Shown here piece by piece: positions 35,113 to 42,778 of a stretch of 64,000 nt of DNA (within the stretch, counting starts at the first letter, position 1; each line of letters starts with the position of its first letter). The notes beneath the pieces are model-generated. The model had not been told where the DNA came from. It saw only the letters and a list, made by a program, of their open reading frames with translations, and ran no database searches. Source of the stretch: CF-162 sp963667205 (GTDB lineage: Bacteria > Chloroflexota > Dehalococcoidia > SM23-28-2 > RBG-16-64-32); contig OY762959.1 of the NCBI GenBank assembly GCA_963667205.1, positions 2,046,001 to 2,110,000 on the forward strand, read 5' to 3'. The position numbers were made by a program, and so were the translations under genes.

Positions 35113-35625
35113 TCAGGCCCGTCGCGGCAGCAGCGCCTCGACGGTGCGGCGGAAGGCGTCCGGGTCGAGGCGCGGCGCCCTCTCGGTGGGGAGCTGGTGC
35201 GCCCATGACGAGGGGGCGAAGAGGTCCTCGTCGCCGGGCGGGTAGGCGAGGTAGACGTCCCAGGCGATCGCCTCCGGAGAGCGGCGTCTCGGCGTCTCGG
35301 CGGGCGTCAGTCCGAGGGGCGCGGCAAGCGTCGGAGCGAAGGCGCCGTCGGCGTCCCAGTAGTGGTCGGCGGCTGCCTGCTCGCGCTGAGCGGCGGCGCG
35401 CACGGCGGCTTCGCGGTCGTCGGCGGCGAGGACGGGCGTCCAGACGTAGAACGAGCGGAGGCCGCGATCGGCCAGTGCGAGGAGCAACTCGTGCCCCGCA
35501 ACGGAGGCACCATCAAGGCAGGCGCTTCAGGTGGGCGAGACGACGAGGAGGACGCGGGCGTGGTCTCCGGCTGCGGCGAAGTCGTCGGTCAGCGGACGGA
35601 AGCCGGGAGCGAGGTCGCGCATCAT
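35113..35625 (-). CDS. thioredoxin-like selenoprotein (UGA read as selenocysteine in a UxxC motif)
   Basis: Read through one in-frame TGA (35529-35527) this is a 170-residue thioredoxin-fold protein: RVLLVVSPT, then the TGA codon at residue 33, then SACLDGA. The TGA falls exactly where the first redox Cys of an SPTCxxC motif belongs, with resolving Cys36. Downstream SFYVWTPVLAADD, HYWDADG and WDVYLAYPPG continue the fold without interruption. A hairpin with a bulged U follows the TGA at the right distance for a bacterial SECIS. The gene begins 10 bases after nuoB, in the same direction. Without Sec insertion only a 32-residue stub is made. No sel genes are in the window. Confidence 0.7.
35491..35510 (-). 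promoter_or_regulatory. candidate bacterial SECIS element
   Basis: Starting 17 bases after the TGA, GUGCC pairs with GGCAC, then one unpaired U, then CCG pairs with CGG (or CC with GG, leaving loop GUUGC). A bulged U in the upper stem and a G at the first loop position match the E. coli fdhF type SECIS. The apical loop lies about 25 bases from the UGA, inside the range described for bacterial elements. Confidence 0.6.
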
Positions 35626-35634
35626 CGCGGGCGC

Positions 35635-36276
35635 CTAGATGTGCGGCGGGAAGAGCGATTCGAGCTCGGTGCGGAGGGGGTCGCCGTCCGGGAGGTAGCG
35701 CGAGAAGTCGCCGGCGGGCTGCTTGACGTCGCGACGACCGAAGGCGCTCTCCTTGCTGATCTTGTCCTGGAGGAGCATCAACCCCTGCAGCAGCGACTCA
35801 GGCCGCGGCGGACAACCGGGGACGTAGACGTCGACGGGGATGATCAGGTTGACGCCGGGCAGGGTGCTGTAGCCATAGGCGAACGGGCCGCCGATCGTGG
35901 CGCAGCTGCCCATCGAGATGACGTAGCGCGGCTCGGCCATCTGCAGGTAGATGCGGCGCACGGGCGGCGACATCTTCCAGGTGACGGTGCCGGCGACGAT
36001 CATCAGGTCGGCCTGGCGCGGTGAGGGGCGGAACAACTCGGCGCCGAAGCGGGAGATGTCGTAGCGGGGCATCGCCGTGGCGATCATCTCGATCGCGCAG
36101 CAGGCGAGGCCGAAGGCGACAGGCCAGAGGGACGACTTGCGCGCCCAGTTGACGAGGCCGTCGACGGAGCCGAGGAGCACGTTCTGACGGATCGACTCCT
36201 CGATGGAGGTCTCCGCGGCGTCATGGACGGTGATGAGCTGATCGGACATGAGATTTACGTTTGTGGAGTTTATCAC
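35635..36276 (-). CDS. nuoB: NADH-quinone oxidoreductase subunit B
   Basis: 213 residues from 36276, or ~204 from ATG 36249 (MSDQLITVHD). The N2 4Fe-4S cluster ligands are present: Cys59-Cys60 (ACCAIEM), Cys125 (GSCATIGG) and Cys155 (VPGCPPRPE). NuoB carries the last iron-sulfur cluster before the quinone in complex I. The other nuo genes are not adjacent; an isolated nuoB copy is unusual. The selenoprotein follows directly. Confidence 0.9.
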   Translation of the reverse strand: MINSTNVNLMSDQLITVHDAAETSIEESIRQNVLLGSVDGLVNWARKSSLWPVAFGLACCAIEMIATAMPRYDISRFGAELFRPSPRQADLMIVAGTVTWKMSPPVRRIYLQMAEPRYVISMGSCATIGGPFAYGYSTLPGVNLIIPVDVYVPGCPPRPESLLQGLMLLQDKISKESAFGRRDVKQPAGDFSRYLPDGDPLRTELESLFPPHI

Positions 36277-36377
36277 GAGCGGGCGTTAGGATTGTGCCAG
36301 GCTCTTGCGATTGCTTTCGTTCGCCGATATCTCGCTCGGCGTTGATGTGCTAGCATCGCGGCCTGAGTCGGAAGAGA

Positions 36378-37025
36378 TTGCCCGTGCTTGGCCGCTCCTC
36401 GCCCTTGATCGATTTTGGCACCTCGGACGTCGCCGTGATGAACGCGGACGGAACCGGCTCCGAGCTGGTTGCGAGCGATGGCTCAAAGGAGCAGTACGAT
36501 CCGGCGTTCTTGCCGGACGGCACGAAGATCGCGTACGTGGAGTTCCCGTCCCTCTCGCTGTCAGCTCGCGTATCGCCGCAATCTTCATCGGAGAGCCTTG
36601 TCGTCGCCAATCGGGACGGGTCGGGCGCGCAGGTCGTCTCACCGCCCGGTGTGCGGGTGTTCGGTCCAGATTGGCGTGTCAACGTAGCGGCCACACCGAC
36701 GCTAACGCCATCACCGACGACGAGCCCGTCAGGCGACGCTCGCATCTGGGGCGACAACAACTGCTCGGGCGGAGTGAACCCGGTCGACTCGCTGCTCGTG
36801 CTGCGCGACGACGCCGGCCTGCCGACGGACACGGGCGAGTGCCCGGACATGGGCCAGGTCGTCGAGGTCGCGAACGCCTCGCCGCACCCCTGGGGCGACG
36901 TGGACTGCAGCGCTGCGATGACGCCGGTGGACTCGCTCAAGATCCTGCGCGACGATGCGGGGCTAGACGTCAGCCAGGCAGCCGGCTGCCCGGACATCGG
37001 CGCCGACGTCACCGTCACCGAGTAG
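36378..37025 (+). CDS. PD40/TolB-like repeat fragment with dockerin-like C-terminus
   Basis: About 215 residues from a TTG; a CTG four codons earlier, 6 bases after TAGCAT, is another possible start. SDVAVMNADGTGSELVAS and DPAFLPDGTKIAYVE are two WD40-like (PD40) blades, too few for a propeller. A short PT linker then leads to two dockerin-like repeats (WGDNNCSGGVNPVDSLLVLR, WGDVDCSAAMTPVDSLKILR). No signal peptide is seen, so the 5' part of a longer secreted gene may have been lost. It shares its C-terminal module with the metalloprotease at 27.7 kb. Confidence 0.6.
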   Translation: MPVLGRSSPLIDFGTSDVAVMNADGTGSELVASDGSKEQYDPAFLPDGTKIAYVEFPSLSLSARVSPQSSSESLVVANRDGSGAQVVSPPGVRVFGPDWRVNVAATPTLTPSPTTSPSGDARIWGDNNCSGGVNPVDSLLVLRDDAGLPTDTGECPDMGQVVEVANASPHPWGDVDCSAAMTPVDSLKILRDDAGLDVSQAAGCPDIGADVTVTE

Positions 37026-37044
37026 CCAGCCACTTCAGCGGAAG

Positions 37045-37536
37045 CTAGCGGCGGGCGACGATGTGCGTGCTCGTCATCGTCGCCAGGAGGCGGCCATCCT
37101 CGTCCTTGAGCCGCGAGTCGGCGACCATCAGGCGGCGGCCGGCGTGCGTCAGCGTCGTCTCGGCGATAACGTCGCCGTGGTCGACGTTGCGCAGGAGGCT
37201 GACGCTGATCTGGACGGACAGCGGGAACGGCAGTTCGGCCTCGTCCGGTTGCTGGCGGCGCATCCACTCGAAGCAGGCTCTGGTGGCGGCGACGTCGGCG
37301 AGCTGGATGATCACGCCGGCGGCGAAGACGCCCGTGCCCTGGCGCGCGGCCGGCTGGTAAGGCACGCGCATGACGACGCGCTCATCGCTGACTTCGACCA
37401 TGCGCCTGCGGAAGGCGGCGATGACGTTGCCGCCGCTCTCCTCCATGCGCCGCCACCACTCCTCGTGCCAGGCGTCGTCGAATCCGGCGGCCTGACCCTC
37501 TTCGGTCCAGGAGGGCGGGCGTGGCTCATCTGGCAT
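37045..37536 (-). CDS. hotdog-fold thioesterase, PaaI-like
   Basis: 163 residues. RQGTGVFAAGVIIQLADVAATRACF corresponds to the hotdog central helix region with the PaaI-type Gly/Asp positions, followed by LSVQISVSLLRNVDHGDVIAETTLTHAGRR strands. Members hydrolyse acyl- or aryl-CoA thioesters. The N-terminal ~50 residues are extra relative to PaaI. It overlaps the small membrane-protein gene upstream by one base. Confidence 0.75.
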   Translation of the reverse strand: MPDEPRPPSWTEEGQAAGFDDAWHEEWWRRMEESGGNVIAAFRRRMVEVSDERVVMRVPYQPAARQGTGVFAAGVIIQLADVAATRACFEWMRRQQPDEAELPFPLSVQISVSLLRNVDHGDVIAETTLTHAGRRLMVADSRLKDEDGRLLATMTSTHIVARR

Positions 37537-37748
37537 CAGGGGAGCTTCGCAACGGCGTTGTAGACACCGACGACGCAGACGATGCTGAGCATCCCCAGCC
37601 AGATCAGCGGGAAGAGCTCCTCGAGGCGGTTGACGACGGGGCCGCTCTCGACGGCGGCTGCATCAGCCGTGTTCGACTCATTCGGAGGCACCACGGCGGC
37701 GTGAGTGAGCGCATCCGGGGGGTGGAGTTCGCGTTCGTCTTCAGTCAT
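37536..37748 (-). CDS. small single-pass membrane protein
   Basis: 70 residues with an acidic soluble N-terminus and one C-terminal membrane helix (LFPLIWLGMLSIVCVVGVYN). No family is recognised. It overlaps the cysteine desulfurase upstream by 4 bases and the thioesterase downstream by one base, so it belongs to the same transcript. Confidence 0.6.
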   Translation of the reverse strand: MTEDERELHPPDALTHAAVVPPNESNTADAAAVESGPVVNRLEELFPLIWLGMLSIVCVVGVYNAVAKLP

Positions 37749-38989
37749 GACGCGGCACGCTCCGGCCAGCTTGGTGAGAGCGAACGCAGGCGTGACACGA
37801 TGGCCGGAAGCGTTTCGAGGAAGTGGTCGATCTGGTCGTTCGTGTTGCTGGCGCCCACGGTGAGCCGCATGCTACCACGGGCGAGGTCTTCCGGGATGCC
37901 CATGGCGGTGAGGACGTGCGATGGCTCGAGAGAGCCGGTGGTGCAGGCGGATCCGCTGGAGCAGGCGGCGCCGGCGAGGTCGAGGGCGATCAGGACCGGC
38001 TCGCCCTCCACGAACTCGAAGCAGATGGAGGCGTTGTTGGCGGCGCGTCTTTCGAGTCCTGCGGATCCGCGGGAAGCCTCAGGATGAGCGGGAGTGGTTT
38101 GCGGCCCGGTGATGCGGACGTTCGGCACCCGCTCCGGGATGCCGACGAGGAGTCGGTCACGCAGCTCACGGTAGTGCGCCGTACGCGCGCCGAACTCGTC
38201 GTAGGCGAGCTTGAGCGCGGTCGCCATGCCGAAGGCGCCGGCGACGTTCTCAGTGCCGGCGCGCCGGTTCTTCTCCTGCGCGCCGCCCAGCAGTTGCGGC
38301 AGAAGCGGGGTGCGCGGGCGCACGTAGAGGGCGCCGGTGCCCTTCGGTCCGTAGAACTTGTGCGCCGCAAGCGACATCAGATCGACGCCGAGCGAGTCGA
38401 CGTCCAGGTCGAGGATGCCGGCAGCCTGCACGGCGTCGGTGTGGAAGACAGTCTTCGGGTTTCTCGACTTTACGGCGCGCACGGCCTCGGCCAGCGGTTC
38501 GATCGTGCCGACTTCGTTGTTCACGTACATGACGCTGACGAGCACCGTGTCGTCACCGACGGCGTCCTGCAGCTCACCGACGTCGATGAAGCCTTCGCCG
38601 TCAACGCTGAGGTAGGTAACGCGGAATCCGGCGCTTCCAAGGCGCTCGGCGGCGTGCAGGACGGCGTGGTGCTCGATCGCCGAGGTGATGACGTGATCGC
38701 CGCGGCCGGCGTTGCGGGCGGCCCAGGCGGCGCCTTGCAGCGCGAGGTTGTTGGACTCGGAGCCGCCGGCAGTGAAGATGAGGTCGTTCGACCCGCAGCC
38801 GAGGACGCCCGCGATCGTGGCGCGCGCCGAGTCAAGGCCGCGCCGGGCGTCCTGCGCTTCAGCGTAGATGCTAGACGGGTTGCCCCAGGCCGTCGTCAGG
38901 TAAGGCATCATCGCCTCCAGCACCCGCGGGTCAAGCGGCGTGGTGGCGGCGTGATCGAGGTAGATGCGTTCGGGCGGCGCGCTAGTCAC
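37745..38989 (-). CDS. cysteine desulfurase, NifS/IscS type
   Basis: 414 residues. PLP-dependent class V aminotransferase fold: IYLDHAATTPLDP start, SAIEHHAV, HTDAVQAAG, PLP-Lys in SLAAHKFYGPKG, and catalytic Cys in ACSSGSACTTG. It releases sulfur from cysteine as a persulfide for cluster, thiamin or tRNA thiolation. It is distinct from SufS encoded on the other strand. Between NVRITGP and NNASICFEF it carries about 16-20 extra residues (HPEASRGSAGLERRA) encoded by a palindromic sequence that looks like an inserted short repeat. Confidence 0.9.
   Translation of the reverse strand: MTSAPPERIYLDHAATTPLDPRVLEAMMPYLTTAWGNPSSIYAEAQDARRGLDSARATIAGVLGCGSNDLIFTAGGSESNNLALQGAAWAARNAGRGDHVITSAIEHHAVLHAAERLGSAGFRVTYLSVDGEGFIDVGELQDAVGDDTVLVSVMYVNNEVGTIEPLAEAVRAVKSRNPKTVFHTDAVQAAGILDLDVDSLGVDLMSLAAHKFYGPKGTGALYVRPRTPLLPQLLGGAQEKNRRAGTENVAGAFGMATALKLAYDEFGARTAHYRELRDRLLVGIPERVPNVRITGPQTTPAHPEASRGSAGLERRAANNASICFEFVEGEPVLIALDLAGAACSSGSACTTGSLEPSHVLTAMGIPEDLARGSMRLTVGASNTNDQIDHFLETLPAIVSRLRSLSPSWPERAAS
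38051..38090. repeat. palindromic repeat-like insert inside the cysteine desulfurase gene
   Basis: The core 38057-38074, TCCTGCGGATCCGCGGGA, is palindromic except for one T/G pair. Flanking CCTG and CAGG add further symmetry. In protein it encodes the extra loop HPEASRGSAGLERRA that other NifS proteins lack. Resembles short palindromic elements that insert in frame into genes; a second copy was not found by eye. Confidence 0.45.
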
Positions 38990-39056
38990 GAACCTATTGT
39001 AACGGCCGGCCGCTGAGGGATCGCTTGTGACAGCGCGAACGCTGGTTTGTACCTGA

Positions 39057-39086
39057 TTGAGCCGTGCGAGGGCCGTGTGCTAAAAT
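39057..39086 (+). promoter_or_regulatory. promoter of the suf operon
   Basis: TTGAGC (39057-39062) and TAAAAT (39081-39086) are 18 bases apart. Transcription would start near 39093, giving a leader of about 54 bases before sufB. Confidence 0.6.
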
Positions 39087-39106
39087 GGCGGTAGATAAAG
39101 ACAGTC

Positions 39107-39120
39107 ATTAATTCGTTAAT
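39107..39120. promoter_or_regulatory. AT-rich inverted repeat in the sufB leader
   Basis: ATTAA and TTAAT are exact inverted repeats around TTCG, about 27 bases before the sufB ATG and downstream of the predicted transcription start. Possible operator for an Rrf2/SufR-type iron-sulfur regulator, or a small RNA hairpin. No regulator gene lies next to it. Confidence 0.35.
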
Positions 39121-39146
39121 TCACCGCCCCCTATCTTGGAGAGTCG

Positions 39147-40613
39147 ATGGTAGCCGAAAAAGAACCCAAGGTCATCTCCCGCACGTCGGAGGTGGAGTCC
39201 GATTACAAATGGGGCTTCTTCACCGATATCGAGATGGACATGGCCCCGAAGGGCCTCAACGAGGACATCGTCCGGCTGATCTCTCGCAAGAAGAACGAGC
39301 CGGAGTGGATGACCGAGTCGCGGCTGAAGGCGTTCCGTTACTGGATGACGCTGGAGTACAAGGAGCCGCGCTGGGCGAAGATCAGCTTCCCGCCGATCGA
39401 CTACCAGGACGCCTACTACTACGCGGCGCCCAAGCAGAAGGAAGACGCGCCGGGCAGCCTCGACGAAGTCGACCCGGAGCTGATCGAGGCGTTCGACAAG
39501 CTGGGCATCCCGCTCGAAGAGCAGAAGAAGCTGACGGGCGTCGCCGTGGACGCCGTCTTCGATAGCGTTTCGGTGGCGACGACGTTCCAGAAGCAGCTGG
39601 AGGACGCCGGCGTCATCTTCTGCCCGATCTCCGAGGCGATCGAGAAGCACCCGGAGCTGGTACGCAAGTACATGGGCTCCGTCGTCCCGTACACCGATAA
39701 CTTCTTCGCCGCGCTCAACGCCGCCGTCTTCAGCGACGGCACGTTCTGCTACGTGCCGCCTGGAGTCCGCTGCCCGATGGAGCTGATGACCTACTTCCGC
39801 ATCAACGCCGAAGGGACCGGCCAGTTCGAGCGGACGCTGATCATCGCCGACAAGGGCGCTTACGTGAGCTACCTGGAAGGCTGCACGGCGCCGATGCGCA
39901 AGACGAACCAGCTGCATGCGGCCGTGGTCGAGCTGATCGCCGAGGAAGGTGCCGAGATCAAGTACTCGACGCTGCAGAACTGGTACCCCGGAGACAAGGA
40001 CGGCAACGGCGGCGTCTACAACTTCGTGACCAAGCGCGGCAAGTGCGCCGGGCGTGACTCCAAGATCTCCTGGACGCAGGTGGAGACCGGCTCAGCGATC
40101 ACGTGGAAGTACCCCAGCGTGATCCTGCAAGGCGACAACTCTGTCGGCGAGTTCTACTCCGTGGCGCTGGTCAACAACCACCAGCAGGCCGACACAGGTA
40201 CGAAGATGATCCACCTGGGCAAGAACACGAAGAGCACGATCATCTCCAAGGGCATCTCCGCGGGCAAGGCGCAGAACACCTACCGCGGGCTCGTGCGGAT
40301 CATGCCGGGCGCAGAGAACGCGCGAAACTTCACGCGCTGCGACTCGCTGCTTATCGGCAGCGACTGCGGCGCGCACACGGTGCCGTACATCGAGGTGCGC
40401 AACCCGACCGCGCACATGGAGCACGAGGCGACGACGTCCCGCGTCAGCGAGGACCAGCTGTTCTACCTCATGCAGCGCGGCATCAACGAAGAAGACTCGC
40501 AATACATGATCATCAACGGCTTCTGCAAGGGAGTGTTCAAGGAGCTGCCGTTCGAATTCGCGATGGAAGCTTCGCAGCTGCTCAAGGTGAGCCTCGAAGG
40601 GTCTGTGGGCTAA
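39147..40613 (+). CDS. sufB: Fe-S cluster assembly scaffold SufB
   Basis: 488 residues from ATG 39147, with GGAG 7 bases upstream. SufB with SufC and SufD builds 4Fe-4S clusters from iron and sulfur delivered by SufS-SufU. Typical segments: FYCVPPGVRCPMELMTYFRI-type region (FCYVPPGVRCPMEL), YLEGCTAPM with a conserved Cys, QNWYPGDKDGNGGVYNFVTK, and C-terminal FCKGVFKELPFEFAMEASQL. Its stop overlaps the sufC start (TAATG). Confidence 0.95.
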   Translation: MVAEKEPKVISRTSEVESDYKWGFFTDIEMDMAPKGLNEDIVRLISRKKNEPEWMTESRLKAFRYWMTLEYKEPRWAKISFPPIDYQDAYYYAAPKQKEDAPGSLDEVDPELIEAFDKLGIPLEEQKKLTGVAVDAVFDSVSVATTFQKQLEDAGVIFCPISEAIEKHPELVRKYMGSVVPYTDNFFAALNAAVFSDGTFCYVPPGVRCPMELMTYFRINAEGTGQFERTLIIADKGAYVSYLEGCTAPMRKTNQLHAAVVELIAEEGAEIKYSTLQNWYPGDKDGNGGVYNFVTKRGKCAGRDSKISWTQVETGSAITWKYPSVILQGDNSVGEFYSVALVNNHQQADTGTKMIHLGKNTKSTIISKGISAGKAQNTYRGLVRIMPGAENARNFTRCDSLLIGSDCGAHTVPYIEVRNPTAHMEHEATTSRVSEDQLFYLMQRGINEEDSQYMIINGFCKGVFKELPFEFAMEASQLLKVSLEGSVG

Positions 40614-41455
40614 TGGCGGCTCCGCTGCTGGAAGTGCGTGACCTGCACGTCGCGGTCGCCGAGAAAGAGATCCTGACCGGCGTGAACCTGACCGTCAACG
40701 AAGGCGAGGTGCACGCGATCATGGGCCCGAACGGCAGCGGCAAGAGCACGCTGACCAACGTCGTCGCCGGCAAGCCCGGATACGTCGTGACGGGCGGCGA
40801 CGTCCTCTACGAGGGCGAAAGCATCCTCGCGAAGCTGCCCGACGAGAGGGCCCGCGCCGGAATCTTCATGGCGTTGCAGTACCCCATTGAACTGCCCGGC
40901 ATCCGCAACCGCGAGTTTCTGCGCACGGCGCTCGATGCGCTGAGGGAGAGCCGCGGCGAGGACAAGATTGGCGTAAGGGAGTTCAACAAGATGCTGGAGG
41001 CGAAGGCCGAGGAACTGGGCCTGGAGCCGGACATGATGCGGCGCAACGTGAACGAGGGCTTCTCGGGCGGCGAAAAGAAGCGCAACGAGATCCTGCAGCT
41101 GGCCGTCCTCGAACCGAAGCTGGCCCTGCTCGACGAGACCGACTCCGGCCTGGACATCGACGCGCTGAAGATCGTCGCCGACGGTGTGAACCGCTTCCGG
41201 GGACCGGAAAGGGCGATCGTCCTCGTCACGCACTACCAGCGCATCCTCAACTACATCACCCCCGACTTCGTGCACGTGCTCATCGATGGGCACATCGTCC
41301 GCTCAGGCGACCGCGAGCTGGCCCTCGAGCTAGAGGCGCGCGGTTACGACTGGCTGCGCGAAGAAGCCCAGACGGGCGCAGCCCTGACGGGCGCAGCCCT
41401 GACGGGCGCTGCCCCGACCGGCACGGCCCCGACCGGCACGGCGCCGGCGGCGTAA
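40613..41455 (+). CDS. sufC: Fe-S cluster assembly ATPase SufC with repeat tail
   Basis: 280 residues from ATG 40613. ABC ATPase: Walker A GPNGSGKST, signature FSGGEKKRNEI, Walker B LALLDETDSGLDIDAL, H-loop VTHYQRI. It drives the SufBCD scaffold. SufC proteins normally end soon after GYDWL; here about 30 more residues follow, including five pentapeptide repeats (TGAAL, TGAAL, TGAAP, TGTAP, TGTAP) encoded by a 15-bp minisatellite. The tail is probably disordered. Confidence 0.94.
   Translation: MAAPLLEVRDLHVAVAEKEILTGVNLTVNEGEVHAIMGPNGSGKSTLTNVVAGKPGYVVTGGDVLYEGESILAKLPDERARAGIFMALQYPIELPGIRNREFLRTALDALRESRGEDKIGVREFNKMLEAKAEELGLEPDMMRRNVNEGFSGGEKKRNEILQLAVLEPKLALLDETDSGLDIDALKIVADGVNRFRGPERAIVLVTHYQRILNYITPDFVHVLIDGHIVRSGDRELALELEARGYDWLREEAQTGAALTGAALTGAAPTGTAPTGTAPAA
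41371..41445 (+). repeat. five tandem 15-bp repeats at the sufC 3' end
   Basis: Units at 41371, 41386, 41401, 41416 and 41431 share the pattern GACSGGCRCNGCCCY. The first two are identical, and the last two differ by one base. The repeat is in frame and encodes a low-complexity tail, so copy number could vary without breaking the gene. Confidence 0.85.
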
Positions 41456-41465
41456 AGGAGCAGCG

Positions 41466-42770
41466 ATGACTCAGGCCGTCGCAACGTACGAGCAGTACGA
41501 GGCCGACTTTCGCAGGCTGCAGGAGGAGCGCTCGTCTGACCCCGACTGGCTGAAGGAGCTACGGAGCGCCGCGTTCGCGCGCTTCCAGGAGCTCGGCTTC
41601 CCGGTCGCGCGCAAGGGCAACGAACCGTGGAAATACACGGACATCCGCCTGCTCGCCGCCGAGACGTTCCCGTACAAGACTGGCGCCGACGGCACCGTCG
41701 ACCCGGCTCAGCTGTTCCCCTTCGACGAGGGGATGGCGCGGCTCGCGTTCGTCAACGGCTGCTTCTCGCCGGAGCTCTCGACGCCGCCGGATGGCGTCGT
41801 CGCGATGTCGCTGGCGCAGGCGCTCACGGAGCACGGCGCGGACGTACAACGTGACCTCGCTCAGCACGCGCCGCTCGCCGACGAGGCGTTCACCGCGCTG
41901 AACACGGCGTTCCTGGCGGACGGTGCGTTCGTGCTCGCCGAAGGCGCCGTGCCATCGCCGCTCCACATCGTCTACGTGACGACCGAGCGCATGGTGACGC
42001 ACCCACGAACGCTGATCGTCGCGCGGCCGACGAGCGAGCTGAGCGTCGTCGAGAGCTACATCAGCGCCAGCGGCGGCCCTCACTTCACGAACGCCGTCAC
42101 GGAGATCGCTCTCGAGGACGGCGCGCAGGTGACGCACCGCAAGCTGCTGCTCGAGAACCATGAGGCGTACCACATGGCCAGCACGCGCGTTCACCAGTCG
42201 CGCGACTCGGCCTACCGGTCGCTGGTTTACGAGGTGGGTGGCGGTCTGGCGCGCAACGACCTGACGGTGCTGCTGGACGCCGAGGGTGCGGAGGCGTACC
42301 TCAAGGGCCTCTATGTCACCGCCGGCAATCAGCACACCGACAACAACGTCAACATCGACCACGCCAAACCGCACGGCTACAGCCGGCTGTACTACAAGGG
42401 CATCCTGGACGAGCAGTCGCGGGCCGTGTTCGGCGGCATGGTGATGGTGCGTCCGGGCGCCGACAAGACCGACGCCCACCAGGAGGACAAGAACCTGATC
42501 CTCTCGCACGAAGCGGAAGTCGACAGCAAGCCGGCGCTGGAGATCTACGCCGACGACGTCAAGGCCGGCCACGGCGCGACCGCCGGTGCGATCGCCGATG
42601 ATGCGCTCTTCTACATGCAAAGCCGCGGCATCGACCCCGAGCAGGCGATGCTCTTCCTCGTCCGCGGGTTCGCCAGCGAGATATTCGACTCCGAGACTAT
42701 CGATCCGCTGCGCGAGTGGCTCGAAGAGCGAACGACGCAGGCGCTGCCGCGATTTCGAGACGCGAGATAA
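41466..42770 (+). CDS. sufD: Fe-S cluster assembly protein SufD
   Basis: 434 residues. The N-terminal SufD-specific helix region (FPVARKGNEPWKYTDIR) and C-terminal beta-helix with NVNIDHAKPHGYSRLYYKGI, DKTDAHQEDKNLILS, AEVDSKPALEIYADDVKAGH and a final FYMQSRGIDPEQA are typical. SufD pairs with SufB in the SufBC2D complex. An AAAGGAG site precedes the ATG. It follows sufC by 10 bases. Confidence 0.94.
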   Translation: MTQAVATYEQYEADFRRLQEERSSDPDWLKELRSAAFARFQELGFPVARKGNEPWKYTDIRLLAAETFPYKTGADGTVDPAQLFPFDEGMARLAFVNGCFSPELSTPPDGVVAMSLAQALTEHGADVQRDLAQHAPLADEAFTALNTAFLADGAFVLAEGAVPSPLHIVYVTTERMVTHPRTLIVARPTSELSVVESYISASGGPHFTNAVTEIALEDGAQVTHRKLLLENHEAYHMASTRVHQSRDSAYRSLVYEVGGGLARNDLTVLLDAEGAEAYLKGLYVTAGNQHTDNNVNIDHAKPHGYSRLYYKGILDEQSRAVFGGMVMVRPGADKTDAHQEDKNLILSHEAEVDSKPALEIYADDVKAGHGATAGAIADDALFYMQSRGIDPEQAMLFLVRGFASEIFDSETIDPLREWLEERTTQALPRFRDAR

Positions 42771-42778
42771 GACAGCCT

